A stretch of DNA of 64,000 bases from the NCBI GenBank assembly GCA_964441245.1, contig CAYTVR010000006.1, positions 1 to 64,000 on the forward strand. The letters are read 5' to 3'. The DNA comes from JALZUU01 sp964441245. Lineage in GTDB: Bacteria; Bacteroidota; Bacteroidia; Chitinophagales; Saprospiraceae. Below the pieces are notes generated by a model that saw only the letters and a list, made by a program, of their open reading frames with translations, did no database searches and was not told where the DNA came from. Each line of letters begins with the position of its first letter. Position 1 is the stretch's first letter. Made by a program: the position numbers and the translations under genes. This document shows, in pieces, positions 55,683-64,000 of the stretch.

Positions 55683-56063
55683 ATGGTAAATAAAACGAGA
55701 CTTTACGATGCTTTTGGCGAATTGATTTATGCCGTAGCTATTGCTGATGGCATGATTCAACAAGAAGAATTAAATACCTTGGAAAAAATCCTAGAAGGTC
55801 ATCCTTGGGCTAAAGAGATCAAGTGGTCTTTTGATTATGAACGTAAAAAAAATCACACCCTTAGAGATACTTACCTCAAAGCTTTAGAGACGCTTAAAGA
55901 ATATGGGCCCTGTGCAGATTATAAATATCTAGTGGAAGTGCTGGAAAAAGTAGCAGAAGCTGCTGATGGATTTACTAAGACCGAAGGCATTATTATTAGC
56001 AATATGCAAAAATCATTACAATCTCATTTCCTAGAGTTCATGGATGAGAATAAATTGCTTTAG
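55683..56063 (+). CDS. TerB-like domain protein 2
   Basis: A 126-residue helical cytoplasmic protein with two TerB-type acidic motifs, VAIADGMIQQEELNTLEKIL and AEAADGFTKTEGIIISNM. It matches the TerB fold better than its neighbour in its length and motif pairing. No function is known outside tellurite and stress loci. The two TerB-like genes look like distant paralogs. Confidence 0.6.
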   Translation: MVNKTRLYDAFGELIYAVAIADGMIQQEELNTLEKILEGHPWAKEIKWSFDYERKKNHTLRDTYLKALETLKEYGPCADYKYLVEVLEKVAEAADGFTKTEGIIISNMQKSLQSHFLEFMDENKLL

Positions 56064-56077
56064 ATCTTTCTTAATTT

Positions 56078-56157
56078 TGAATAATTGAATGGCCCTATAA
56101 CGTATAAACGCGATATAGGGCCATTCAATTATTCAGTCATTCAAAATTCAATTATTT
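56078..56157. repeat. Palindromic repeat, family 2, copy 1
   Basis: A perfect 22-bp inverted repeat (56078-56099 / 56114-56135) around a 14-nt centre, then a tail of ATTCA-type units. It lies between the convergent TerB-like gene 2 and the NTF2-like gene and can serve as terminator for both. A diverged copy sits at 56731-56806 with the same CGCGATATAG core and tail. Confidence 0.75.
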
Positions 56158-56595
56158 TGGAACCGGTCGAGAAGTATAGCTTTTATGAACAATCTTCCAG
56201 GAACCTTCATACTTTAATAATAAAAAATAGTCTGTATAAATCTTTCCTGATCCAGGCATCAAAATTTCAACTTTCGCCATTCCCGCATCATTTTCAAAAT
56301 CTATTGAAATGATTCTTCCAACTCGATTATTTTTTTTCCCCGGTTCAAAATAAGAAATATATTTTTTGCCAGATCTAGTTAGTAAACTATCTTCTTTCGT
56401 TACCGCGTATAAATTAAAATCAGGATGGAAGGCTCGTCTTAATCGATCGGGTTCTCCATTCGCTGTTCCTTCAATATAATCCATCAGAGTCGCAGTGATC
56501 TGTTCTAAATCCGTAGGACTATTTGTTGTTTGAGCATTTAAGTTGATGGCTCCTAAAAAAAATAATAAACTCATTAAAAAGGTTAGTGATTTCAT
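56152..56595 (-). CDS. Secreted NTF2-like (putative lumazine-binding) protein
   Basis: A 147-residue exported protein with signal peptide MKSLTFLMSLLFFLGAINLNAQ. The mature part is one NTF2/SnoaL-type domain (ITATLMDYIEGTANGEPDRLRRAFHPDFNLY, then DYFLLLKYEGSWKIVHKSY), matching the putative lumazine-binding family. Ligand unknown. Family 2 repeats lie on both sides of the gene. Confidence 0.8.
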   Translation of the reverse strand: MKSLTFLMSLLFFLGAINLNAQTTNSPTDLEQITATLMDYIEGTANGEPDRLRRAFHPDFNLYAVTKEDSLLTRSGKKYISYFEPGKKNNRVGRIISIDFENDAGMAKVEILMPGSGKIYTDYFLLLKYEGSWKIVHKSYTSRPVPK

Positions 56596-56730
56596 GTTTT
56601 AGCTTTTTTTAAATTTTAAGTTAGAATTAATTTTAAGTAATAGAATCTGAGTATTTGCAATCGTCTTCTATCATCAAAGATTTCAATCTACTCAATTCTT
56701 TAGTTTTCACCAAATGATCTTTTTATTTTT

Positions 56731-56806
56731 AAATAACTGAATGACCCCATACTACGTAAACGCGATATAGAGCCATTCAATTATTCATTCATTCAAAACT
56801 CAATCA
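56731..56806. repeat. Palindromic repeat, family 2, copy 2
   Basis: It aligns with copy 1 over its full length, sharing ACGCGATATAG, CCATTCAATTATTCA and TCATTCAAAA, but the left arm has several changes, so the stem is imperfect. It ends 21 bp before the stop of the secreted PKD protein gene and may help terminate it. Confidence 0.65.
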
Positions 56807-56826
56807 TTTATCTATTCAACATTCAA

Positions 56827-58659
56827 TCATTCCTGCTTCACCAAACGTTCTACCCTAATCTCCTCTCCTATTTTTAAATAAACCAAGAAAACACCATTCG
56901 GCAGATGCGATAAATCAATGACTTCTCTGATATTTGATTCTGTAAAAGTCCTCACCTCTAATATTTGTCTTCCCATCAAATCGCTCAGATAAAAATCAAT
57001 GGCCACGTTATTTGGATTTTCCATGGAAATGGTAAAAAGACCACTGGTAGGATTCGGTCCAATTTTTAACTCAAAAATACTTGTCTTTATATTCTCAACA
57101 TCGGTAAAATTACAATCGTTATTGGGATTATAAGGTACGGTTAAAGAAAACTGATTGCTACATCCCGTTTCATTATCTATTACTTCCAAAGTATAGGTGT
57201 CAAATTGAGTGATGCAATAAGTTAAACCATTTTCGCCTTCCAATACTTCATTATTTTGATACCATTGCAATGAATAATCTAATGGCAAACCCTCTTCGTC
57301 AAAAATCGATAATAAATTATTATCATTGACGTAAGCCGGTGTTTCCGGAATCGGAATAGACGTGACTTCAAAAGGCATAGAACTTAATTGACAACCTTGC
57401 GGACTGACATATTCTACGTAATAAATTCCAGGAGTCATCACGGTTAAACTATCACTATTTTCCCCAATCAATAAAGTACTATCTCGATACCATTGCAAAT
57501 CATTTTCGTAAGAAGCAATCAAACTTAGCGTCTCTCCTTCACAAATCATTGGATCAACAGAAGCACTGATAATTGGCATTTCTGGGACAGCGTATACAAT
57601 GACAGAATCCATTGCTGTAATCGTATCCACAGGATGAATAATTGTCAATTCTAAAGAAAATTCATCGCCATCAATCAATACACCTTCAGTAAACCGATTA
57701 AAAGTCACATCACCACAAATATCATCATCGAAATTAATTCCACTATCATCATCCACAACTTGAACTCTGTAATTACCTTCTTCTAACTCTAAAAATAAAC
57801 TGGCCTCAATCGGAGCATCTGTATTTTCAAAATTAGACGTCTGAAATAAGATAGAATCCAAAGGATCAAAAACCGTAATATTCATATCTGGTTTGGTGCT
57901 AAAATTAGGAAAGGTAGGAAAATCACTGCATCCCGAAGTCAAGACTTTTACATTCGTCAAAATAAAACCAACAGTGTCTACTATTGCCTGATAAGTCACC
58001 GGATACACTCCTGGTTCACTATACACTTGAGTACCTGGGTTTTCAGTAGTCGTTGTATTTCCATTTCCAAAATCCCAAGAATAGCTAATCCCTGCTAAAT
58101 TATTAGCTGGAATATTATTGACAAAATCAACTATGACCTCACCACAACCAACATTATTACTCATCGAAAATCCTTCTGTTGTACTTGTTGTCGGTAAAAT
58201 GGTCAAGGTTAAAGTAAAGGAGGTCACTTGACTCAAACCTAGGACTTGAGCAACCACCGTAAATTCCATATCAAAAGTCCCTGGAAGAATCGGTGTACCA
58301 CAAAATTTCAAGCAACCATCAGTTTCTTCGGATGGATCATAAACATCTTGATTCGATTCCCAATCTAAGCCAGGAGGAATATTGACGATGGACAATAAAG
58401 TGATTTCCTGAATGTTCAAACCTGCAGGAACAGACGGATCTAATGCATTGACCGGATCAGTTGTTTCAGGCATTCGAAAACTGAGGTCTTGATCATAGTA
58501 AATACCTACTTCCCCATCTGCCAACTCACTTAAAAATATAGTATCGGAAGGTAAATCTGGAGATAAATTTATGACACAACCTGGACAGTTTGCTTGAGCC
58601 TTCATAGAAAAAAAGCTAAGGCAAAATAGTAAAATAAAGTTTTTGTAAAATGTATTCAT
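56827..58659 (-). CDS. Secreted PKD-domain protein with T9SS sorting domain
   Basis: A 610-residue exported protein. Signal peptide MNTFYKNFILLFCLSFFSMKAQA. One PKD domain is visible near residues 175-230 (VDFVNNIPANNLAGISYSWDFGNGNTTTTENPGTQVYSEPGVYPVTYQ split around the loop). Two Ig-like modules follow, with LQWYRDSTLLIGENS and LQWYQNNEVLEGENG. The T9SS domain is IGPNPTSGLFTISM ... NGVFLVYLKIGEEIRVERLVKQE. No catalytic motif; probably a surface adhesive or structural protein. It is followed upstream on the same strand by another T9SS protein gene, but a terminator separates them. Confidence 0.82.
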   Translation of the reverse strand: MNTFYKNFILLFCLSFFSMKAQANCPGCVINLSPDLPSDTIFLSELADGEVGIYYDQDLSFRMPETTDPVNALDPSVPAGLNIQEITLLSIVNIPPGLDWESNQDVYDPSEETDGCLKFCGTPILPGTFDMEFTVVAQVLGLSQVTSFTLTLTILPTTSTTEGFSMSNNVGCGEVIVDFVNNIPANNLAGISYSWDFGNGNTTTTENPGTQVYSEPGVYPVTYQAIVDTVGFILTNVKVLTSGCSDFPTFPNFSTKPDMNITVFDPLDSILFQTSNFENTDAPIEASLFLELEEGNYRVQVVDDDSGINFDDDICGDVTFNRFTEGVLIDGDEFSLELTIIHPVDTITAMDSVIVYAVPEMPIISASVDPMICEGETLSLIASYENDLQWYRDSTLLIGENSDSLTVMTPGIYYVEYVSPQGCQLSSMPFEVTSIPIPETPAYVNDNNLLSIFDEEGLPLDYSLQWYQNNEVLEGENGLTYCITQFDTYTLEVIDNETGCSNQFSLTVPYNPNNDCNFTDVENIKTSIFELKIGPNPTSGLFTISMENPNNVAIDFYLSDLMGRQILEVRTFTESNIREVIDLSHLPNGVFLVYLKIGEEIRVERLVKQE

Positions 58660-58893
58660 CGTGGATAGATTTTCAAGTTTTGATTATAAAATCCAAAAAC
58701 AAAAATGGCCGATACAACAGGTATGTTGTCAGCTGTTCTGGGATAATGGGAGGATGCCTAATGGTCATCTCCAAAATGAAAATTTATAACGGGGAAAGAG
58801 GTGTGTAAATAAACAAATTAAGATCATGTTCTCTTATTCTATATAAAGATATTCATGAATCTCTTTCGTCGATTTCAGTTGAATAAAAAGTAG

Positions 58894-58928
58894 AAAACTC
58901 CGTGGCTTATATCTAACCACGGAGTTTT
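58894..58928 (-). terminator. Terminator of the small T9SS protein gene
   Basis: A perfect 12-bp stem (58894-58905 / 58917-58928) with an 11-nt loop, 9 bp past the stop of the minus-strand gene 58938-59759. The rest of 58660-58893 shows nothing recognisable. Confidence 0.85.
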
Positions 58929-58937
58929 GAATTACAG

Positions 58938-59759
58938 TTATTTTTGAATAATCATTTTACTCGTAAAAGTGGAATTCCCTTTTGATAAAGTATACAAATA
59001 CATTCCATTATCTAATTGACTTCCGTCAAAATCAAAACGGTTTTCTCCTTCATGGATTCGAATATTTTCAAAATGTAATCTATTTCCTAAAAGGTCATAA
59101 ACGCTCAATTCAAAATCATCACTTACTTTTGATTGTACTTCAATCGTAGTCCTAGATGAAAATGGATTTGGTGCGTTTCGAACTAAGACATCTTGCTGTT
59201 TTAAATTACTTGTTGATGTTGCCACTTGGCATTCTCCTTCAGCTTTTACATGCAAGGCATAAGTACCATCTGCTCCTTCAATCAATCCAGTATTATCTGG
59301 GAAAGTAGCACTCACTGGAATCGCTAATATGTCAACTTTTACTTGAGCAGCAATGGACAATTCATGAATTCCGATATCAGCCGCATCAGTAGCCGTACCA
59401 CTGACTACTATACAGGCCATTTCATCAGCTGGAGTAAATTTGCACGTAGGTGGATTACATGCGTAACTCATCCCTACGGGTAAGTTGCTCACCGCTCCAG
59501 TTGTTGCTACCTCAAGAAATTCAAGGTTAGTTTGAATACCATTGAATACAAGGGTTTCAGGAATCTTCAAGGTCAATACAAATTCATAAGGTTGATTGAT
59601 ACAAGCCGTATCTGGAATTCCACCATCGGGTCGTTCCTCTGAAAAAGGTGGAGGAAATACAAAACCTGTGGAATCTGCGTACATCTCATTTGGAGTACAT
59701 TGCGCGTTAATGGTCATTGACGCGAAAACAATAAGGGCTAATGTTAAAATTTGCTTCAT
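58938..59759 (-). CDS. Secreted protein with T9SS sorting domain
   Basis: A 273-residue exported protein starting at ATG 59759 (MKQILTLALIVFASMTINAQ); the three-codon TTG extension is rejected. The mature N-terminal ~170 residues are beta-rich with several Cys (CTPNEMYADSTGF, YACNPPTCKFTPADEMACIVVSG). The end is a T9SS domain (NAPNPFSSRTTIEV ... NGMYLYTLSKGNSTFTSKMIIQK). It shares the pattern 'pre-domain then PNPF' with its downstream neighbour, whose N-terminus also concerns a Cys-rich GLxxxxP region; both may belong to one surface structure. No function assigned. Confidence 0.75.
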   Translation of the reverse strand: MKQILTLALIVFASMTINAQCTPNEMYADSTGFVFPPPFSEERPDGGIPDTACINQPYEFVLTLKIPETLVFNGIQTNLEFLEVATTGAVSNLPVGMSYACNPPTCKFTPADEMACIVVSGTATDAADIGIHELSIAAQVKVDILAIPVSATFPDNTGLIEGADGTYALHVKAEGECQVATSTSNLKQQDVLVRNAPNPFSSRTTIEVQSKVSDDFELSVYDLLGNRLHFENIRIHEGENRFDFDGSQLDNGMYLYTLSKGNSTFTSKMIIQK

Positions 59760-60328
59760 AATTTTCAATTTTCTAATAATGGTAATTTATCTTTTTTTTA
59801 AAAACGGGAATTAGGATGCTTATTTTTTGTAAAAAACAAGACTGCTAAAATGAAATAATCTGCGGAAAAATCATTTCTCCTATGCTTAATCGTAAAGGGA
59901 TCTTCATTTATTTTAAGTGAACAGTCTAAGATTTAAAAAATAAGTTTTCTTTAACATTTAAAGATTATGTTATGTGTTTCTCAATCAAATTTTTGTCCTT
60001 GTCACAAAAATCAAACACCATAGTATCTTTAAGAATTCGACTGCAAGTTAGACTTTTTTTAAATCTGGATAGAAATAAAAATAGTTATTTATCTGTTAAT
60101 TAAGAGGCATTTTTTACTTTTGCGATTCCTTATTTTCTACTTTTGTCAAATAATGGACTAGCAAACTCGTTTGACAGTTGATCAATAACGATAATTCTGG
60201 ATCAAAACAAAAGCATCCACTTTGTAGCCATTATTGCCTTTTTATTTTCCCATACACTTCTTAGAGCCTCCCATTGAATACTTAAGTAACTTAGGTTACC
60301 CCTATTTTTCATCTAACACAAACTAGGA
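59760..60328 (+). promoter_or_regulatory. Intergenic region with a candidate -7 element for the TonB receptor
   Basis: TACTTTTG at 60115-60122 fits TAnnTTTG and lies 207 bp before the receptor start; no -33 match was found. I see no ORF, RNA gene or repeat in the rest of this 569-bp divergent region. Confidence 0.35.
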
Positions 60329-62593
60329 ATGAAGCTCTTTTTTTACAAAAATTTAAGCCCTGTTTTATTACTTTTCATCACTCAGTTTTCATTTGCTCAA
60401 CAAGCTACCTTAAATGGAAAAGTAATAGATACCGAAACCAATGAACCACTCATCTCTGCAACCATCAAAGTTGGAGAAGTCGGAACCATTACAGATTATG
60501 ATGGCAATTACACCATTCAAATTCCTTCGGGAACTTACGATCTAGAATGTAGTTATATTGGTTTTGATACCCAATCTGAATCGATCACACTAAAAGATGG
60601 ACAAGTCAAAACACACAATATTACGCTTGGCGTTTCCACTAATTTATTACAAACCGCTACTGTTACAAGCGGTAAATTTGAAAAACCTTTAGGCGAATTG
60701 ACCGTCTCTCTAGAAGTCTTAAAAGCAGACTTAATTGAAAATACCAATGCCACTTCGGTTGATGATGTGCTCGAAAAATTACCTGGTGTTAATATCATTG
60801 ATGGACAAGCCAATATCCGTGGTGGATCAGGTTGGTCTTATGGTGCTGGAAGTCGAGTTTTATTATTGATCGATGACATTCCTGCTTTACAGGCTGATGC
60901 AGGCTTTCCCAATTGGGATGATGTTCCTGTCGAAAATACCGAACAAATTGAAGTTGTCAAAGGAGCTGCTTCCGCACTCTACGGTTCCTCTGCTCTAAAC
61001 GGAATCATCAACATCCGAACGGCCTATGCGACCTCCAAACCGGTAACCAAAATTTCTACTTTTTATACCAACTGGCTTTCGCCAAAAGATGAGGCCAAAA
61101 AATGGTGGGACACTCCACGATTTGAATCAGGTATTAGTCTTGCTCATCGACAAAAAATCAACAAACTGGATCTTGTTTTGAGTGGATACGGTTTGTACCG
61201 AAATAGTTATCGAAAAGACAGTGATAATAAATATGGACGGATTACGCTTGGGACTCGATATCGCATCACCGATAAATTGTCGATAGGTTTCAATAGTAAT
61301 TTTAATAGAGGAAAAGGTGGTAGTTATTTCTATTGGAAAGACTGGCAAGCAGGTGCATATCAAGGAGACACGACTACGCTATCTAACTCAGATCGCTTTC
61401 GATATACCATTGATCCTTTTGTCACTTTTTATGACCAATCTGGTAGTCGACATAAATTTACCGGAAGGTATTATGGCATCAATAACAATAATGACAATGA
61501 TCAATCTAACTTTTCTGATTTGTATTATGGAGAGTATCAATATCAAAAAAAGATTGAAAGCCTAGACTTGGTAGCTACAGCAGGTTTAGTCGGCATTCGG
61601 ACGAAAGTCAAAGCTCCATTGTATGGAGATACCACCTTTTATTCCAACAACAATGCAGCCTATTTTCAATTAGAGAAAAAATTCTTTGATCGCCTCAACA
61701 TTTCAGTGGGAGCAAGATATGAAAGAAACGTCCAAAAAAGTCCTGAGATATTCCTATCGGATACGATTCCCAATGGTGAGGTAGTAGAATCTAAACCAGT
61801 ATTTCGCCTAGGTGCCAATTATAAAATCTCAGACATCACTTTTCTTCGTGCATCATGGGGACAAGGATATCGATATCCAACGATTGCTGAAAAATTCATC
61901 TCTACTTCAGTTGGTGGTGGACTGAGGGTCGCGGCCAATCCTGGCCTTACTTCAGAGACCGGTTGGAGTGCCGAGATTGGAATCAAACAAGGTTTTCGAA
62001 TCAATGATTTTAACGCATTTTTTGATCTAGCTTTTTTCCTTACGGAATATCAAAACATGATTGAATTCAATCTAGATCGTTTCAATTTTCCTCCTTCTTT
62101 TCAAGCTCAAAATATTGGAGATACGAAAATCAAAGGAATCGATTTTAATATCACAGGACAAGGTAAAATTGCCGGAGTCAAGACTTCTATTTTGACAGGC
62201 TATACTTACATCGATCCGAAATTTGCGGATTTCAATATAGTCGATAGTCTCAACTCTACCTCTAATGAAAATATTTTAAAATATAGATACAAGCATTCTT
62301 TTAAGTTTGATCTTCAAACTGACTTCAATAATTTTGCAGTGGGAATCGCCTTATTTTATAATAGTGAAATGAAAGCAGTGGATGATATTCTTAACCGCTT
62401 GAATGGTATCGGTGACTTCCGAGAAGCCAATCCAGGTGGCAATTTAAGAGCGGATGCCCGTATGTCCTATAAAATCAAAAATGCAAAGCTTTCACTCATC
62501 GGTCGTAATCTTTTCAATAAAGAAGTCATGCAACGACCCGGCGTACTCGATGCACCTCGTAGTATTACATTTAGGCTTGATTATACCTTATAA
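60329..62593 (+). CDS. TonB-dependent receptor with carboxypeptidase-like regulatory domain
   Basis: A 754-residue outer-membrane receptor. Signal peptide MKLFFYKNLSPVLLLFITQFSFAQ; regulatory-like domain at about 27-105 (LNGKVIDTETNEPLISATIKVGEVGTIT); plug at about 120-235 (VDDVLEKLPGVNIIDGQANIRGGSGWSYG, VEVVKGAASALYGSSALNGIINI split by the loop); barrel with the TonB-receptor C-terminal end (GRNLFNKEVMQRPGVLDAPRSITFRLDYTL). The plug motif and the GRNLFNKE ending resemble siderophore/vitamin-type receptors rather than SusC. It is transcribed alone and no lipoprotein partner gene is adjacent. Confidence 0.92.
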   Translation: MKLFFYKNLSPVLLLFITQFSFAQQATLNGKVIDTETNEPLISATIKVGEVGTITDYDGNYTIQIPSGTYDLECSYIGFDTQSESITLKDGQVKTHNITLGVSTNLLQTATVTSGKFEKPLGELTVSLEVLKADLIENTNATSVDDVLEKLPGVNIIDGQANIRGGSGWSYGAGSRVLLLIDDIPALQADAGFPNWDDVPVENTEQIEVVKGAASALYGSSALNGIINIRTAYATSKPVTKISTFYTNWLSPKDEAKKWWDTPRFESGISLAHRQKINKLDLVLSGYGLYRNSYRKDSDNKYGRITLGTRYRITDKLSIGFNSNFNRGKGGSYFYWKDWQAGAYQGDTTTLSNSDRFRYTIDPFVTFYDQSGSRHKFTGRYYGINNNNDNDQSNFSDLYYGEYQYQKKIESLDLVATAGLVGIRTKVKAPLYGDTTFYSNNNAAYFQLEKKFFDRLNISVGARYERNVQKSPEIFLSDTIPNGEVVESKPVFRLGANYKISDITFLRASWGQGYRYPTIAEKFISTSVGGGLRVAANPGLTSETGWSAEIGIKQGFRINDFNAFFDLAFFLTEYQNMIEFNLDRFNFPPSFQAQNIGDTKIKGIDFNITGQGKIAGVKTSILTGYTYIDPKFADFNIVDSLNSTSNENILKYRYKHSFKFDLQTDFNNFAVGIALFYNSEMKAVDDILNRLNGIGDFREANPGGNLRADARMSYKIKNAKLSLIGRNLFNKEVMQRPGVLDAPRSITFRLDYTL

Positions 62594-62739
62594 AAATTTA
62601 TTCCAACAAAGATGAATCATCCTTAATTTTTCCAATTAATGCGGTGATGGTTTTTATCCATTACTCGGACATTTATTTCTACTATATCCTCAATTTTTAT
62701 GACTTCGAAAAGTCGTCATAGAAGATGGATCTAAGGGAA

Positions 62740-62809
62740 GACACAGATCGCAAGGATTTTCTTGACTGATACGCCCTACTATCGATAGGAAATCTACGCC
62801 ATCTGTGTC
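62740..62809. repeat. Imperfect palindrome with GACACAGAT/ATCTGTGTC ends
   Basis: GACACAGAT (62740-62748) and ATCTGTGTC (62801-62809) are perfect complements, and the pairing continues inward with a few mismatches (about 17 of 22). It sits between the TonB receptor gene and miaB. A smaller ATGACTT/AAGTCGTCAT hairpin precedes it near 62700 and may end the receptor transcript. Confidence 0.5.
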
Positions 62810-62921
62810 ATCCAGACCATCAGTAGTCCATTTTCATGCATAAGGATCACCATTCTTATCCAGAACCTTCCTCCATACGTTTCATTTTAACGGCTGCAAG
62901 CAATTCCTCTTTTAATCATCT

Positions 62922-62961
62922 GACAAAATGTCACTTCTTTAGCTAAAAACCCTTATATTTG
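62922..62961 (+). promoter_or_regulatory. Candidate miaB promoter with TGACA-AAA-TGTCA dyad
   Basis: TATATTTG (62954-62961) fits the TAnnTTTG -7 consensus, 31 bp before the miaB ATG. A perfect dyad TGACA-AAA-TGTCA (62922-62934) lies where the -33 element would be and could be an operator. No TTTG -33 motif is present. Confidence 0.4.
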
Positions 62962-62991
62962 CATCCAATTTCAAAGAAAACGCTAGAAATC

Positions 62992-64000
62992 ATGTACGAT
63001 AATAATCCGACCATTCCTCAAAACAAGGAGATCGACGAAAGTAAGCAGGGAGATGTGTTCTATCAAGAGCAAATGCAGCCAACTGAAAATGGTAAAAAAT
63101 TCTATATCGAAAGTTATGGTTGTGCCATGAATTTTAGTGATAGTGAGATCGTGGCCTCCATCTTGTCAAAAGCTGGCTACGCCCCTACTCGCGATATTCA
63201 AGACTCAGATTTGCTGTTGATCAATACCTGTTCTATTCGAGAAAAAGCGGAAGATACCGTTAGAAAACGGTTACGTATTTTCGATAAGATGAAAAAACAA
63301 CGTCCAGGTACTTTGGTGGGCGTATTGGGTTGTATGGCAGAACGATTGAAAACCAAATTACTCGATCAAGAAAAGTTGGTAGATATCGTCATTGGCCCCG
63401 ATGCTTATCGTGATTTACCTAAATTAATCGCAACAGCTGAAGGTGGAGAAAAAGGCATCAATGTCATTCTTTCCAGAGAAGAAACCTATGCAGATATCAG
63501 CCCACTTCGCTTAGGAAGCAATGGAGTCTCTGCTTTCATTTCTATTATGAGAGGTTGCGATAACATGTGTTCTTTTTGTGTGGTTCCATTTACTCGTGGC
63601 CGAGAACGAAGTCGAAATGCATTTAGCATTGTCGCAGAAGCAACTGATTTACATCAAAAAGGATTTAAGGAAATAACTTTGCTGGGGCAAAATGTAGATT
63701 CCTATAAATGGACCAACCCTGAATCTGAAGAGGTCGTTAATTTTGCCAATTTATTGGAAATGGTGGCACATGTACACCCAGATGTTCGAATTCGATTTTC
63801 CACTTCTCATCCCAAAGATATTACGGACGAAGTCCTACACACGATTGCTGCACACGAAAACATTTGTAACTATATTCACCTACCAGTCCAGTCTGGAAAT
63901 AGCCGAATATTGAAAATGATGAATCGGACTTATGACCGAGAATGGTACAAAGAAAGAATTGATAGCATCTATCGAATCATTCCAGATTGTGCGATTTCTG
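62992..64000 (+). CDS. miaB: tRNA-2-methylthio-N6-dimethylallyladenosine synthase MiaB (3' end beyond window)
   Basis: The frame is open from ATG 62992 (MYDNNPTIPQNKE) to the right edge, about 336 codons. The N-terminal methylthiotransferase domain has three cluster cysteines in ESYGCAMNFSDSE, NTCSIREKAED and LGCMAERLK. The radical-SAM motif is GCDNMCSFCVVPFTRGRERSR (CxxxCxxC), followed by LLGQNVDSYKW and IRFSTSHPKDI. It adds a methylthio group to i6A37 of tRNAs reading UNN codons, using two 4Fe-4S clusters. The C-terminal TRAM domain lies past the window. A few ~20 N-terminal residues precede the conserved domain, as is usual in Bacteroidota MiaB. Confidence 0.95.
   Translation, partial: MYDNNPTIPQNKEIDESKQGDVFYQEQMQPTENGKKFYIESYGCAMNFSDSEIVASILSKAGYAPTRDIQDSDLLLINTCSIREKAEDTVRKRLRIFDKMKKQRPGTLVGVLGCMAERLKTKLLDQEKLVDIVIGPDAYRDLPKLIATAEGGEKGINVILSREETYADISPLRLGSNGVSAFISIMRGCDNMCSFCVVPFTRGRERSRNAFSIVAEATDLHQKGFKEITLLGQNVDSYKWTNPESEEVVNFANLLEMVAHVHPDVRIRFSTSHPKDITDEVLHTIAAHENICNYIHLPVQSGNSRILKMMNRTYDREWYKERIDSIYRIIPDCAIS

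Noticed and set aside
61317..61565. An 82-codon frame inside the TonB receptor gene
   Set aside because: It is out of frame within the barrel and has no independent start or similarity.
1..64000. tRNA, rRNA, CRISPR or insertion-sequence genes
   Set aside because: I looked for tRNA TPsiC arms, regularly spaced repeats and transposase frames and found none; the repeats present are short palindromes without ORFs.

Overview
The window is AT-rich DNA from a member of the Bacteroidota, most likely a marine, Saprospiraceae-like organism. The evidence is eight secreted proteins with type IX secretion (T9SS) C-terminal sorting domains, two TonB-dependent receptors with carboxypeptidase-like N-terminal domains (one paired with a DUF4249 lipoprotein), several lipoboxes followed by acidic or polar residues, and TATCTTTG/TAnnTTTG-type -7 promoter elements. 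No rRNA, tRNA, CRISPR array, integrase or transposase was seen. The window is cut through a gene at both ends; miaB runs off the right edge.

Layout. 1-1.7 kb: tail of an unknown gene, an HD phosphohydrolase, a DUF2200 protein and a small membrane-anchored protein. 2.0-6.7 kb: two paralogous secreted Asp-box beta-propeller proteins, each with its own terminator. 7.0-12.7 kb: a fused two-domain oligopeptide ABC ATPase, a secreted LVIVD/Ig-like protein and RNase D. 13.1-18.7 kb: a giant AsmA-like protein with an Ala/Lys-rich tail and a secreted clan GH-A (GH86-like) glycosidase. 18.9-25.8 kb: a TonB receptor/DUF4249 operon, an M23 peptidase, a hypothetical protein and a TlpA-like lipoprotein. 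25.9-30.2 kb: a TIR-like/acidic/TPR/SDR fusion protein followed by a COG3541-type nucleotidyltransferase. 30.3-37.2 kb: a 1198-residue Asp-box protein with dockerin- and cohesin-like parts, a NUDT15-like Nudix hydrolase and an FtsX/MacB-type permease with a candidate sigma-54 promoter. 37.5-42.1 kb: scoA/scoB CoA transferase, a fumarylacetoacetase-family hydratase and pckA. 42.2-47.6 kb: a frameshifted pseudogene, a triplicated-domain secreted protein and a GH2 beta-galactosidase. 47.9-51.9 kb: a PRMT-like methyltransferase, a 2OG-Fe dioxygenase and small proteins. 51.9-56.6 kb: mutS diverging from two TerB-like genes, then an NTF2-like protein. 56.8-64 kb: two secreted T9SS proteins, a second TonB receptor and miaB.

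Themes. Much of the window serves the cell surface: polysaccharide attack (GH86-like, GH2, the triplicated lectin-like protein), TonB uptake and T9SS cargo. The rest is housekeeping (mutS, rnd, miaB, pckA, scoAB). Intergenic regions hold several families of palindromic repeats, two of them with more than one copy in the window. The most unusual gene is the TIR-like/TPR/SDR fusion at 25952-29071. The most specific regulatory signal is the sigma-54-type promoter with clustered TGAACA/TGTTCA half-sites upstream of the permease at 37168.
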